DNA of 45,210 nt from Phaeoceros laevis (Eukaryota; Anthocerotophyta; Anthocerotopsida; Notothyladales): the NCBI GenBank assembly GCA_049999765.1, contig JBNGIQ010009050.1, forward strand, positions 1 through 45,210, read 5' to 3'. The notes below the pieces were generated by a model. The model was not told the origin of the DNA and did no database searches. It worked only from the letters and a program-made list of their open reading frames with translations. Below, piece by piece: positions 30,472-42,490 of this stretch. The translations under genes were made by a program, and so were the position numbers. Every line of letters starts with the position of its first letter. Within the stretch, counting starts at the first letter, position 1.

Positions 30472-32069
30472 GGAATTCTTCCAGCCTGGATCCTGCAGAG
30501 CAACGCATTGCGCGCGAGGCCTAAGTACTTAGGCCATCCGGTTGTACGGTCCACACCTCAGCTCCCAAAACCAACACCATTCCAAATGGCTTCTAAGCAG
30601 GGTGGAGGCGGACGTACAGGGGATTGCCTGCAAACTAGTAGCACTGCTGTTGATACTTACAAGTGGTTCTCAAATGCGTACAAAATGTGGCCCCAGCTGC
30701 AGCTTTGTCACGAGATGGAGTCGCTCGTCTCGGGTTTGCGAAAGGAATTGCCGATCCTTCGGGGGTGCTTGCCAATTGGAATGAATCGGGGTGGTGTGCA
30801 CAGCGGGCCGAGTGGTGCCTCTCAACCTTGGCTTCTCCGATCTGACGGGCAGCTTGGAGGGGTTTAGGTTAGGCAGCCTTGCAGCGCAGAGCGAACTCAA
30901 CCTCACCTCCAATTTTTTGGACTTCAGGCCTCATTCCGCCTGGTATCGAGGACTGCGCGCAGCTGGAGATTCTCGACTTGTCTTCCAATACGTTTTCAGG
31001 TACTTCCAGGATCCAGGAGTTCACATGCTTAGCTAGCTAGGGTGTGGCTCTATCCCACTAGGGCTGGGAAATGTTTCCGGGCTCGTTTTGTTGGACGTGC
31101 ACGCTAGTAGCCTCTCAGATGACCGACTTTTTTTTGAGAACTAATGTGGCTGAGCAGCAAATTTGAGCCAATGTTGTTGTTCAATGTGAGCATTAGAACT
31201 TGGGGGAACCCCGTAAATGCAGGTCCAATTCCCCCGCAGCTGGGGATTCTGAGTCAGCTGCAGGAGTTGGATCTCGGGGATAATGAGTTGGAGGGGTCCA
31301 TTCCCAAGGAGCACTCTGGATGCAAGGCACTGTCCTGGCTGTATCTGGATACGAATAGGCTTACAGGTATGAGAGATGTCAGCCTATAACATGCTAAACT
31401 TCAGGGTATACATCCCGAGGAGCATCTATAGACAGACCTGTCTACTTTCTTCAAGTTGCAATATGTAGCTAGCGAGGTTGTGGAACCCCACATAACCGAT
31501 TTTGGGATAGCAAAGCTGATTGAGACAGGTCTACTCGGAAAGGAGTGCCACCACATTCTCTGGCATTGCCGGAACCTATGGTTACATTGCACCAGGTTAG
31601 CTTCCTAGTCCCCTAGGGTACAGTTCGCCTATCGAGCGTACCCCCACCTCTTCTGAAATGTTTCACCCTCCTACTTATAAACAGATCTGGCCAACTGATG
31701 CCCTCTACTTGCCTCTTTCTCACCACAGAGTACTGCTACACAATGAAGATCACAGAGAAGAGTGGTGTCTACAGCTTTGGGGTGGTTTTGCTTGAGCTGC
31801 TGACTGGAAAGGCACCCATGGACCCTAGCTTCATCGAACAGGGGATGACCATAGCGGTATGGACAGCAGAACATGCTGTCAGTGGCGACGAGGAGGTTGG
31901 ATATTCCTGGACCCACGATGGTCCAATCATCTTTGACAGCAGTCTGGTCGGACACACTAGTGAGATGAAATTGGTGCTCAAAGTCGCATTGCTTTGCACC
32001 TCGGAGAACCCTGCCAGAAGGTCTAGCATGAGACAGGCAGTGGAGATTGTGAGGTTGGTCAGATATTGA
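30472..32069 (+). pseudogene. LRR receptor-kinase pseudogene, internally deleted duplicate
   Basis: This follows the intact receptor kinase at 35567-41266 in the opposite orientation. From about 30472 to 30585 it matches the intact gene's upstream region, with a stretch missing. Exon 1 starts at ATG 30586, and one inserted base at codon 5 shifts the frame. Pieces of exon 2 (about 31040-31120), exon 3 (about 31223-31366, including PIPPQLGILSQLQELDLGDN), exon 15 (about 31470-31593, [12 protein letters not shown] region) and exon 16 (about 31728-32069) follow. Exons 4-14, holding most repeats, the transmembrane segment and the ATP-binding lobe, are gone. The final exon is still open ([20 protein letters not shown]) and looks nearly 90% identical to the parent by eye. 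It cannot make a working receptor. Confidence 0.92.
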
Positions 32070-32984
32070 CCTAAAAGGGCGTCGATTAATAGTACCTTGA
32101 GCAAAAATGGTCTGTGGCCCCAAAAAAAAGAAAAAGGTTTCATGGTATTACGTTTTGCAATCAGGTCTGAACGTCTGAAATGTGAAGTGCTGCTGTGCTG
32201 TCCATAAGAAGTGGTCGAGGGTTTAGGATTTTTCTGAGGCATCCGCTTGGCTTGCACTTTCTCACTATTAAACCCTAAAGGACCAGCTTGTTTTGCTCGC
32301 GTTTTCCCGAGCAAAACGCTTCATTGTGGTTGGTTTTGTTCACTGTTGTGAGGCTGGGCAAAGCGCCGGACGCCTGCGACAGTAACGACACATGTTGCTG
32401 ATGAGAGGCGGGCAGTCCTCCGCGGGAGTAACTCTAGTTACATCTGTAGTTACATCCACGCATTCTACTGACTGGTAGTCAGACTTTCCTAATCCGTACT
32501 GATCATTTATCAAAGCATCTACTCGAAAGCAAGGACAATGCTGTGGGGACGGGGTGGGTGAGTCCTTGGATGACTAGGTCTGATATTTGTGTCCTCGGTA
32601 CTGTTGAATACAGATGATGTTGGGAAGCCGTAAGGAAATCTAGCCACATGACCTCAATCGCGACTGGGATGGATGACCAAACAAAACGGCGTCCCACGAT
32701 GCGCTTGTAGAGCTGCACCTCCCACGGAATGCTTGCAAACAGACGAGTATTGATTCACAACACCCTGCAATCATCTGCCTGTCCTTTTCCGTGCTGCAGA
32801 GGGGCTGCTCAATTGCAGCAACGAATGAGGCCTCAAGAAGGCGACAAATGCGGGTGAGAGGTGCCTGCACTTGAGGAGGAACGGAAACGTGAGGGGAGAG
32901 CGGACTCACGAGTTTTACCACTGGTTGAGTTTTGTTTGGACCTTCGGCACTGGCCAAGTGGCGAGCTGCAGAAGATTGGGCCCG
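32070..32984. other. Upstream region of the ILK gene
   Basis: From about 32460 this matches the upstream DNA of the truncated ILK copy at 27690. The stretch therefore includes co-duplicated promoter or 5' UTR sequence. No separate gene was seen. Confidence 0.6.
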
Positions 32985-35113
32985 ATGAGCGCGGTAAGGG
33001 TTTCCGACGAGGCAACACCTGTGCATCCGGAGGAGGAGAGTAGTAGCAGCACAGCAAACACCGATCAAATGTCAACGGGGCTGTCCAAAGCTGCAGGATC
33101 CAAGGATGGCACCCACCACAGTGCTGGCATGGGCAAGCTCCTGTGGTATGTGAAGCATGAGAACTTGGAGGCTCTGCAGAACTTGCTGAAGGAAAACCCG
33201 GAGCTGGTGAATGAAAAGGACTACGACGGCCGCGCAGCGCTGCACGTTGCCGCTGTCCACGGGAGTGCGCGCTCAGCTGAGACGCTTCTGAGGTTTGGGT
33301 CCAAGGTGAACGAGCTTGATCGGCGGAAAAACTCGGTAGGTTTTTCCTTTTCTCTAGCCTGCACGAATCTTTGCTGCAGACTGTGTTTCTGTAGGTTCTG
33401 AGAAAACGGCGGCCGCTGTTCCCAGCCGTTACATGATGCCATTACGTCTAATGCCGGCGAGGTGGTGGACCTGTTGAAGCGTCACGGGGGTAAGGATCTG
33501 TCAGGCCAACCCGACCAGGAGCTCAGGGTTGTGGTGCCTCCCAAGATACACAGAGCTGACTGGGAGATCGATCCCAGAGAGATTGATCTCACCACCAGTG
33601 AGCTGATTGGCAAGGTTCGACAGTTTGTGATCTATTGCCATGTGCAGCAGCTTACTGCAGTCCAGCAGACTTCCATACCAGTGGTGGATTTGCTGAATGC
33701 AGGGCTCGTTCGGAGAGATTCGAAAAGCATTGTGGAGAGGAACTCCTGTGGCCGTGAAGAAGATCCTACCATCTTTGGCCAACGACGACTTAGTTGTGTG
33801 AGTCCCTTCATCTGTCGCACAGGGTCGCTGTTGTGGAATGCTTGTGTGACATATTTTCCCATGAGTTTTCCTGCTTATGGCAGAAAGGATTTTCGGCATG
33901 AGGTGGACCTGCTTGTGCGGATTCGACATCCAAACTGTGTACAGTTTCTTGGTGCGGTGACCAAAGAGAAGCCCCTCATGCTGGTCACGGAGTTTCTTTC
34001 AGGGGTATTTTTCTGCTCACCTTTTTTGCTTTCTCTCTCTTGGTTGGGCTCCCTTCCCTACTGTCCTGAAGCCTGTGGGTTCCCTTCTCATAGGGGGACC
34101 TACATAGGGTGCTTAAGGAGAGATATCCGTTGAAGGCATCTGAGGCTATCAATTTTGCCCTTGACATAGCTCGGTATGGGTCTTCTTCCTGATTCCGCTC
34201 ATCCTCGAGCTGAGGTGCTGTTTCTAACTGTTGGCCCATCTTCTGGTCTGGCAGCGGTATGGCTTATCTCCATAGTGGGGCGAAAACTGTGATTATTCAT
34301 CGAGACTTGAAACCCAGGTTTGTAGGTGTGCTTTAAATCTCCTGCAATTCTGAGACTGTGAACTGCTTGCTGCCAATCAGTGGAAAGCGGACTTAGCATC
34401 ATCTTCATGCTTGATTGTGCAGAAACATTCTAGTAGGTGATGGTGATCGTCTCAAGGTCGGAGACTTTGGGCTCAGTAAGCTTGTGGAAGTCAAATTCCT
34501 TCACGACATGTACAAGTTAACTGGGGAAACTGGGAGTTGTAAGTATCTCTCTCCGTGCAACCAGCCCAACCTTGAGGAGCCCATTCTCAGCTCTACTTGT
34601 CGTATCACCTGTTTCCTCTGCAGACCGGTACATGGCTCCAGAAGTCTATGAACACGCCAAGTATGACAACAAAGTGGATATGTTTTCATTTGCCATGATT
34701 CTGTATGAGATGTTTGAGGGACATGCCCCTTTCGACGGTCTTGACCCAGCGGAGGCGGCAAGATATGTGGCGAAGGAAGGAGGTCGACCCGCTTTCGACT
34801 CTAAAGTTGACTACCCTCCTAAGATGAAAGAGTAAGTAGGATGTTGCACTCGAATGAGCTGGTGTCGTTGAATGCTGTGTGTGCATAAACTAAACTTTTA
34901 GAGGTATGGGTATGCGCTTATTGTAGGTTGATCAACCATTGCTGGCAACAAATACCAGAACACAGACCTTCGTTTATGGAGATCATCCAAACGTTAGAGG
35001 ACATGGCAGAATACTCTCCACGGCCTACACATCATTTTTCACCCCGGGCAACGTTCCAACAACTCCATCAACAATTTCAAATGGCGAAGAAGTCCCCTTC
35101 CCATGGACATTAA
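32985..35113 (+). CDS. ILK: ILK-type ankyrin-repeat protein kinase (Raf-like group C), 9 exons
   Basis: Exons: 32985-33335, 33426-33614, 33703-33797, 33884-34004, 34094-34173, 34255-34317, 34423-34538, 34624-34831 and 34927-35113. All join in phase to give 469 residues, close to the family's usual 470-480. ATG 32985 is the first in-frame ATG. Ankyrin repeats lie at about 50-140 (DYDGRAALHVAAVHG, PLHDAITSNAGEVVDLLKRH). The kinase domain starts with a glycine loop GKGSFGE (about 179-185), then the ATP-binding lysine in VAVKK (K199), HRDLKP (D296), DFG (D314) and MAPE (E345). The C-terminus has HCWQQIPEHRPSFMEII. All catalytic residues are present. Plant ILKs are cytosolic or membrane-associated serine/threonine kinases in stress, nutrient and immune signalling. 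The exon 2 donor (GTTCGA) and exon 6 donor (GTTTGT) are weak. The gene is convergent with the receptor kinase, 0.45 kb away. Confidence 0.94.
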
Positions 35114-35566
35114 TACGCCATGCAGTTGCACATGCAGTTCCTAGTACTTTTCTAGTCGGAATGCCCACTTCAAACACACACTGCGCATTGTTTGTCCTTG
35201 TCCCTACATCTGCACGATCACATCACTGCAGGAGGCACATCTAGGTTACAGCCTCTGGGAATCAAACTACTGTAAGTTACTGACTAAATAATAAGGGCTT
35301 CCTCATCAGAGTATGAGATTAGAGAGGTTGTCAAAAAGTCTGTTAAACGACGCCTGATAAATGTGCTAGGTGTTAGTGTGCTGCCTAGTAGTGCCTACCA
35401 AGCTTAGTGCATGGGACCCCACCTTCCAGAAAGATTAGTGAATTGCTGCTCAGCAGGCAAGCAAAATTTACATTGCAGCATCTATGTAGCTGTAGACTGG
35501 TGTCGCTGTAAGGAGGGTGAAGAGGGCGTAAATTAGTTTTTTCTGAAGTTACTAGTTTACGCCCTT

Positions 35567-38500
35567 TCAGGTCAATCTGACCGACCTCAGCATCTCCACT
35601 ACGTGTCTCATGCTAGGCCTTCGGGCAGGGTTCTCCGAGGTGCAAAGCAGTGCGACCTTGAGCACCAATTTCATCTCACTAGCGTGTCCAACCAGACTGC
35701 TGTCAAAGATGATTAGAGCATCGTGGCGCCCGGAATATTCACCTTCCCTGTCACCACTGCCAGCATGCTCTGCTGCCCAAACCGCTATGGTCTTCCCCTG
35801 TTCGATGAAGGTAGGGTCCATGGGTGCCTTTCCAGTCAGCAGCTCAATCAAAACCACCCCAAAGCTGTAGACATCACTCTTCTCTGTGATCTGCAGGGTG
35901 TAGCAATACTCTGTGGTGAACAAGGCAAGTAGAGGGCATCAGCAAGGCACGCCTGGTTACAAATAGGAGGGTAAGACAGCTCAGAAAGTGCTGAGGGTAC
36001 GCTCGATAGGCGAACTGTACCCACAGGGGACTGAGCAGCGGACCTGGTGCAATGTAGCCATAGGTCCCGGCAATGCCAGAAAATGTGACGGCACTCCTTT
36101 CCGGGTCTGTCTCAATCAGCTTTGCTATCCCAAAATCGGTTATGTGGGGCTCCAGATCCTCGTCCAGCATGATGTTGTTGCATTTTATGTCCCTGCAATT
36201 GTCATCCATTGCAATGGTCAGACCACCTGCTTGAGGGGAAAAAGAGGTTATCAGCTCCGGAAAGGTTGGGTGAGACAAACCTATGGATGATCTGAGGCAC
36301 GCAGTCGTGGTGGAAATAGGAAATAGCCTGTGCTGTCCCAAGAGCTATCTTAAATCTGTACGTACAAGGTAAGCTTGTTAGCTCAAATAGTAAATAAGAT
36401 TTCTGCGGAAACTGGGGTAACTTCAGAGAAGCAATACTCCATCAATAGAGTGCAAGACCCTTTCCTAAAACTGGTCTGCGGACCCAAAAAAAAAAAACTT
36501 CGGAGACGCAGGTTGCCTACCTTGCATCCCAACTCAGAGAGCGTGTTTCAGCTTCTGTGGGCTTGCCATGAAGGACATCACCAAGGCTGCCATTGGGCAT
36601 GTATTCGTAGATTAGGTAGCTCATGTCATCAACTGTGCGAAAACCCAACAGCTTGACAATACTCCGATGCCGAATTCGTCCTGCTGTTTTGATCTCTGTG
36701 AGATAGCTCTCGTACATCATCCGCCTACTGGCTGAAGTGGTTGTTCCAGCTGTAAGTTGTATGCATTTTACTGCCACCACAACTCCTGTTTGCGGCAATA
36801 TGGCCTTGTAGACTGTTCCGCATGCTCCCCTCCCGACGATCTGCTCATCAGCCAGCTGTTCGGTGACTTCCCGGAGGCGTTCAGCAGGAATGGCTTGAGT
36901 GAAATTGAAGATAACTTCTTTGCCGTTTTCTGTGGAGCTCGAGGGTTCCCCTACGACCCATTGTTTGCGGAGCTTTGAGCAGATGCCTCCCCAAACACAG
37001 GCCAACCAGAGGCCAATGAGGAGAGCCAGAACTGTGCAGCCTCCCACTATGATCCCATCCAATGCCCCTGTTCCAATGCTGCAAACAAGATGACCACTAC
37101 TGTCAGGAAAGGACTAGTATTGACGGTGTGCATCTTTGACAGATTGAGCAATTTAATAACAGATCTTGCTGTGGAAGTAATACCTGCTTCCACTGTCACC
37201 GGTTGAGGTACGACATTGCTGGAGTAGGAAACCTCCACACAGGGCGCGATTCCCTAGGAACGCTGAGGTCCCGAACTTGGTGAAGTTTGTGTTGAGGTCG
37301 TCTGTGGGCAGAGGGCCAGAAAGATTGTTGTATGATACATTTAGCCTTGATAGGCTCGGCACTTGTCCAAGTGATTGAGGGAGCTGTCCTGTGGCAATAA
37401 GTTTTCAACTGTTTGTTAGTGACACTCTCGTTTGCAAGGCCATCACATAAATATAATTCCCGCATCCCTCATCTCAGCAGGATCATTTTAACCTTACAGT
37501 TGATACCTGAAAACTGATTGTACGACAGGTCTAGCTCTTGTAGCCGTAGACGCTCTCCTAATTCGCTCGGGATCGATCCTGCCATGATGCACATCAACTT
37601 TGAAGGAAAAACGCGAAAAGGAGAAACCAGCCGGCGATTAAAGTTCGCATCAAAGGTTCAATTCGGCCTGTATCAGCAAGCATGACTGCTACGGTAAGTA
37701 GCACTTGTGCTGCATTGTAGCCTCACAATTCTACAAAATTCGCACCTGAGAAGTTGTTGTGGGACAAATCCAGGTCCTGCAGGCTCAGCATCTCTGTGAT
37801 AGCTCCAGGTATTTCTCCTGCACACACATCTTACAATTCAGCGACCTGGACTCTTGGTCTCCACTTAACTTAGACTGAAGGCACTAGTACTGAGTAGGAA
37901 GCACAACCTGTAAGATCATTGTTCGACAAGTCCAAGACTTCGAGGCTTGTTAGGCTCGCAAGGAGTGAGCTTGGAAGCGATCCGGAAAGGTGATTAGAAC
38001 TTAGGTTGAGAGCAATTTGCAGTTGTGCAGGGAGCCTTCCAGGTAGAGGACCGCTGAGCTCATTTCCAGCCAGACTCAGCGTGAGTAGCTGCAAAGGAAC
38101 CACATGATTATGTCAGTAGACCTAATGATCCACTCTGCTGAAAATGAAGAGGATGCTAACCGGAAACTTTAGGTAGAGGTGGTTACCTTCAATTCACCCA
38201 GTTCTGCTGGGATCTCACTGGACAGTTGGTTGTCGTTCAAAAGCAGATTGTCCAAGTTCGTAAGATTTCCTAGCTCCCCAGGAATACTTCCGTTGAGGGC
38301 GTTCCTGCTGAGGTCAAGTGTGATCAAAGCTGTGCAATTAGCAAGCTCGCTCGGTATCTCTCCTGTCAGCGCATTTGAAGAGATGTTCAAGAAACCCAGG
38401 CGTTTAAGCTGGCCTATCTCCTTTGGAAGGCTCCCTCCCAGACTGTTCATCTCTAGTGTCACCCTAGATAGATTTGCGGCTTTCGTGAGCGCAAGCTGAA

Positions 38501-41266
38501 AGGGTCCTTGAAGCCTGTTCCTGGCCAGCTCCAGGGAATGCAACTTGGGGAGACGAGCTCCAAACTCTGCGGGTATGTCTCCCTCCAGTTCGTTGCCCTC
38601 TAAATTCAGACGAGCCAGAGTCGAGCAGTTGGAGAGCTGAACAGGGAAGGTGCCGTTGAGCTGGTTCTCGGACAGTGTCAAGTTCACAAGATAACCCTGT
38701 GAGCACAAAGTGGGGGGAATAGGACCTTCCAGCTGGTTGGAATCAAATGAGACATCTGTGACGTTGGAATACCTTCCAAAGTCAGCAGGAATCTGTCCCG
38801 ACAGTTGGTTGTTATACAGCAATACCTCCTGCAGCTTTTGCAGGGATGATAAACCTGGTGGAATGATTCCTGTAATGGAGATCACGGTCAATATAAGTCA
38901 ATCTAGGAAGATGTCATAACGATAAGGCGACCTCATTTTGACAACCTTATCATCATGCTTCGAGAACTGGAGTCATGGAGAAGTGGATCACCTGAGAGGT
39001 TGTTGTAGCCGAGGAAGAGCACTTGCAACAAGGTGCAGTTGCTGAGAGAGGACGGTATAGGTCCAGTTAGATTGTTGGTCCACAAATTTAGAAACAGAAG
39101 GTTTTGCAAGTTCCCAAGCTGTGGAGGGATATTCCCTGTCAGTTGATTTTGGTAAAGATTAAGCACTTGGAGGGAGTAGAGGTTCCCCAACTCCGGGGGA
39201 ATAGGTCCACTGAGAAGGTTGTTATGCAAGTTCAGGCTCATTAGACCTGGAACAAAGAAAGTTGCCAACAAATGAGGGGAAATCAAGGTAACGTCTCGGC
39301 ATCAAGACAAATCAACATTCAGCGCAGAGGTGCAATCTTCGTGCCTGAAAGACGACCAAGAGATGGTGGAATGGTGCCTGTCAGCTTATTGTATGATACA
39401 TCCAAGTAGATTAGCTCGGTGCAGTTCCCAAGAGATGCTGGAATGGTTCCATTGACGTTGGTGTTGTTGTTGCATTCAAACTGTAACAAGAGAACGAGAT
39501 TGCCGATCTCTGGTGGGATGATGCCTTCAAGGTTATTGGAGGACAAATCTAAAATCTGAAGCTGGCTGCCATTTCTCAAGATTTGAGGAGGGATGATCCC
39601 AGTGAGTTCATTTCGAGGAAGTGACAGTACTTGCAGATTCTGGAGATGGCCGAGCTCAGGAGGTATAGTCCCACTAATCTGGTTGTCACCAAGAATGACA
39701 TACTGCAGTGTCTGTATGCCCAAATGCCATGTGGATTAGAGGCAAAGAAAATCGATTCTGACACCAGGTCCAAACCAAAACTCTGAACTGCATACCAAAA
39801 GCTTGGGTAACCAGGACAGATTCCCTGTCAGAGAATTTGCAGAGAGATTTAGGAACTGTAGTGCAGAGAGATTGCCCAAACTGGTCGGGAGGGGGCCATT
39901 CAATCTGTTTCCGCTCAGAATTAACTGTTGGAGCTGAGTGAGGCGCCCGTACTCGTCTGGAATGCCTCCTGTCAGGTGGTTCCGGTGGAAATCAAGGATC
40001 TTTTGGTCAAGAAAACATTGAAGTACGTAAGAACCATCTTCAACCTACTCTGCAGATAACCATCAAGTTTTCCAGACAAACTTCAGCTTAGCACCTGGAG
40101 GTTCAGCAGACTGGAGAACGCTGGCAAGGTCCCATTCAACTGATTGTCGTACAGTGTGAGTTCCTCCAGCTCTAGGAGGTCTCCCAGCTCTTCAGGAATG
40201 GAGCCTGTGAACAAAGGCATCAGGAACCAGTCAGGTGCGTATAGCTGCTTCAACTGCACAGCCTACATGTTGCAACTTGAAGAAGGTTTACAAGTAGGAC
40301 TATGCTCCTCGAGATACCCTGCGGTTTAGCATGTTATAAGCTGGCACTCTCATACCTGTAAGCCTATTCTCATCCAGATAGAGCCTGAGCAGTGCCTTGC
40401 ATCCAGATAGCTCCTTGGGAATGGATCCCTCCAACACGTTATCATAGAGACCCAACTCCTGCAACTGACTCAGATTGCCAAGCTCCGGTGGAATTGGACC
40501 TGTGTTTAGGGATTCCCACAAGTTCCTCATGGTCACATTCAACAATAAGCCTTTGTTGGTCAACCACATTCTCAAAAAGCTGGTCACCTGAGAGGCTATT
40601 GGTGTCCACGTCCAACAAAACGAGCCCGGAAATGTTTCCCAGCCCTGACGGGATAGAGCCATTGATAAAGGAATTGCTTCCCAGGTTCAGTGTCTGGAGC
40701 AGCTGGAGGCGAGGAAACGTGGTCGGGATAGGCCCTGCACACAGCAGCACTCAGCCTTCGTAATCTTTCACGAATCATCTCCTGGCAATACCGATCATTC
40801 CCAAACCCTGCTCGTCAGTTTGGAGCCTGGAAGTACCTGAAAACGTATTGAAAGACAAGTCCAGAATTTCCAGCTGCTCGCAATCCCCGATGTCAGCCGG
40901 AATGAGGCCCTCCAAAAAATTGTTGGTGAGGTTGAGTTCGCGGAGCGCTGCAAGGCTACCTAACCTGGAACCCTCCAAGCTGCCCGTCAGATTGGAGAAA
41001 CCAAGGTTCAGTGACACCACTCGGCCTGCTGTGCACACCACCCCGTTCCAGCCGCAGGGGGTTCTGTCGGATTCATTCCAACTGGCAAGCACCCCCGAAG
41101 GATCGGAAATTCCTTTCGCAAATCCGAGAAGAGTGACTCCATCTCCTGACAAGGCCGCAGCTGGGGCCGCATTATGTACGCATTGGAGAACCACAAGAAT
41201 CAACAGCAGTGCTACTAGTTTGTAGGCGATCCACGGGACGTCCGCCTCCACCAGCTTAGAAGCCAT
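35567..41266 (-). CDS. LRR receptor-like serine/threonine kinase, class XI-like, 16 exons
   Basis: Exons (minus): 41266-40837, 40734-40588, 40499-40356, 40204-40095, 39999-39796, 39711-39345, 39246-38992, 38869-38187, 38088-37908, 37817-37746, 37578-37507, 37388-37184, 37078-36521, 36355-36281, 36192-36044 and 35910-35567. They sum to 3996 nt, or 1331 residues, with no frame conflict. The order is signal peptide ([14 protein letters not shown]), LRR N-terminal cap ([28 protein letters not shown]), a long array of 24-residue repeats, and a transmembrane segment at about 964-988. The kinase follows: GRGACG (1039-1044), K1061, HRD (D1169), DFG (D1187), APE (E1218). Most LRR introns fall at the same Gly codon in phase 1. 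The kinase reads like GSO/PEPR-type class XI receptors, which bind secreted peptides. Intron 6 appears to be GC-AG. Ligand unknown. Confidence 0.95.
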
Positions 41267-41784
41267 TTGGAATTATGGTCAAGCATCGATTCCCGAGAAT
41301 GGGAGAGAGGCTACCTTAGACTCATCGATCTTAGGCTGCTGCAATGCTTGCACGCAGCCTGCAAAAACTCTGCGGTTGGATTTGGGAGCTGAGGTGCGGA
41401 CCGTACAACCGGATTGGCCGAAGCTTAAGTAAGCCTGGCAATGCATTGCTTGCACGCGGCTGGAAGAATTCCAGGTACTGCCTTGGGCACCCAATGGGAA
41501 TACGTGCCCACAGTAGAAGCATCTGCTGCGCTGGCTCTGAACGTGAAGGACCGAAACGCCAGGACAAAGACTTCGGATCAAGTCAGCCGCCACTGTTAGC
41601 TCGTGCTACTTCTCGTGTATAGAGAAGTTCTTCGCTTGGCAGTTTCCTTGATTTGTTCAGTTCTGATTTGCGAAGAAGACGCCCAGACGCACCCCCAGCG
41701 TTCCCGGCCCGCGCTGCGAGTTGTATTTACAGGTAGTTATGGACTGTGGCCCAACTAGCCTAGTGTTAGTTGGCGCGGATGCCT

Positions 41785-41839
41785 GCTTTATTTGGCAGGC
41801 ATGCGCGCCAAATTCATAGGCAGGCCTGCCAAATAAAGC
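41785..41839. repeat. Perfect 16-bp inverted repeat
   Basis: GCTTTATTTGGCAGGC (41785-41800) pairs perfectly with GCCTGCCAAATAAAGC (41824-41839) across a 23-nt loop. It lies about 0.5 kb upstream of the receptor-kinase start. Confidence 0.9.
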
Positions 41840-42204
41840 CCGTCTGGGGGCAGCAAGATTCGCCTTCCCGTCCAGTACTTTTAAGCCTGTTTCACATTGG
41901 CCTGACTATCTCATGCTGTCCTAATGTCAATGCCATCGTGTACCAATTGCCACTCGCCGCGGCACTGCGCAATGGGCATTTTGGCAGGGGGTCACGACAA
42001 AAAAAAGTAGGGGGTCACGGCTAAAATAAGCCTCATGTAGGGGCTTCTCGNNNNNNNNNNNNNNNNNNNNNNNNNNNNNNNNNNNNNNNNNNNNNNNNNN
42101 NNNNNNNNNNNNNNNNNNNNNNNNNNNNNNNNNNNNNNNNNNNNNNNNNNGTTTTATTTAGGTTGGGTACTTTCTGACAGGATGCGTGGCGCAACGCGCG
42201 TTAC
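41840..42204. other. Upstream region with assembly gap (42051-42150)
   Basis: Non-coding DNA between the receptor kinase and the candidate peptide gene, which are divergent. It includes 100 N at 42051-42150. Just before the gap are two AGGGGGTCACG units. No gene was seen. Confidence 0.6.
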
Positions 42205-42280
42205 TATCGTAACTGTAACTGGTACCACTCCTTGCTTGATGACTGTACCAGTTACAGTTACGATACCACTCCTTGCTTGC
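42205..42280. repeat. Perfect 21-bp inverted repeat overlapping a direct repeat
   Basis: The arms at 42205-42225 (TATCGTAACTGTAACTGGTA plus C) and 42245-42265 are exact reverse complements with a 19-nt loop. Overlapping them, an 18-bp direct repeat (G[G/A]TACCACTCCTTGCTTG) begins at 42221 and again at about 42262. It lies about 115 bp upstream of a TATA box. Confidence 0.92.
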
Positions 42281-42380
42281 TTGAGTAAGCCATAGTTCAA
42301 GTTTGACGTCACATGTTTGGCTGCGGCCCAGCACCCAAAACAGTCTTTTCCTTGCTATGGAATTCAATACGGTACCCAGC

Positions 42381-42387
42381 TATAAAT
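42381..42387 (+). promoter_or_regulatory. TATA box
   Basis: TATAAAT, 110 bp before the ATG at 42491. The spacing fits a transcript start near 42410-42415 and supports a plus-strand gene here. Confidence 0.6.
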
Positions 42388-42490
42388 TGCTCTTGGAAGT
42401 TGGAACCTGAGAGGCAGTACCACAAGGTCGCTTGCAAGCAAGCTTGACTATCTTCAGACTACCTCAAGAGAGCCAGCAATTGATCCATCC

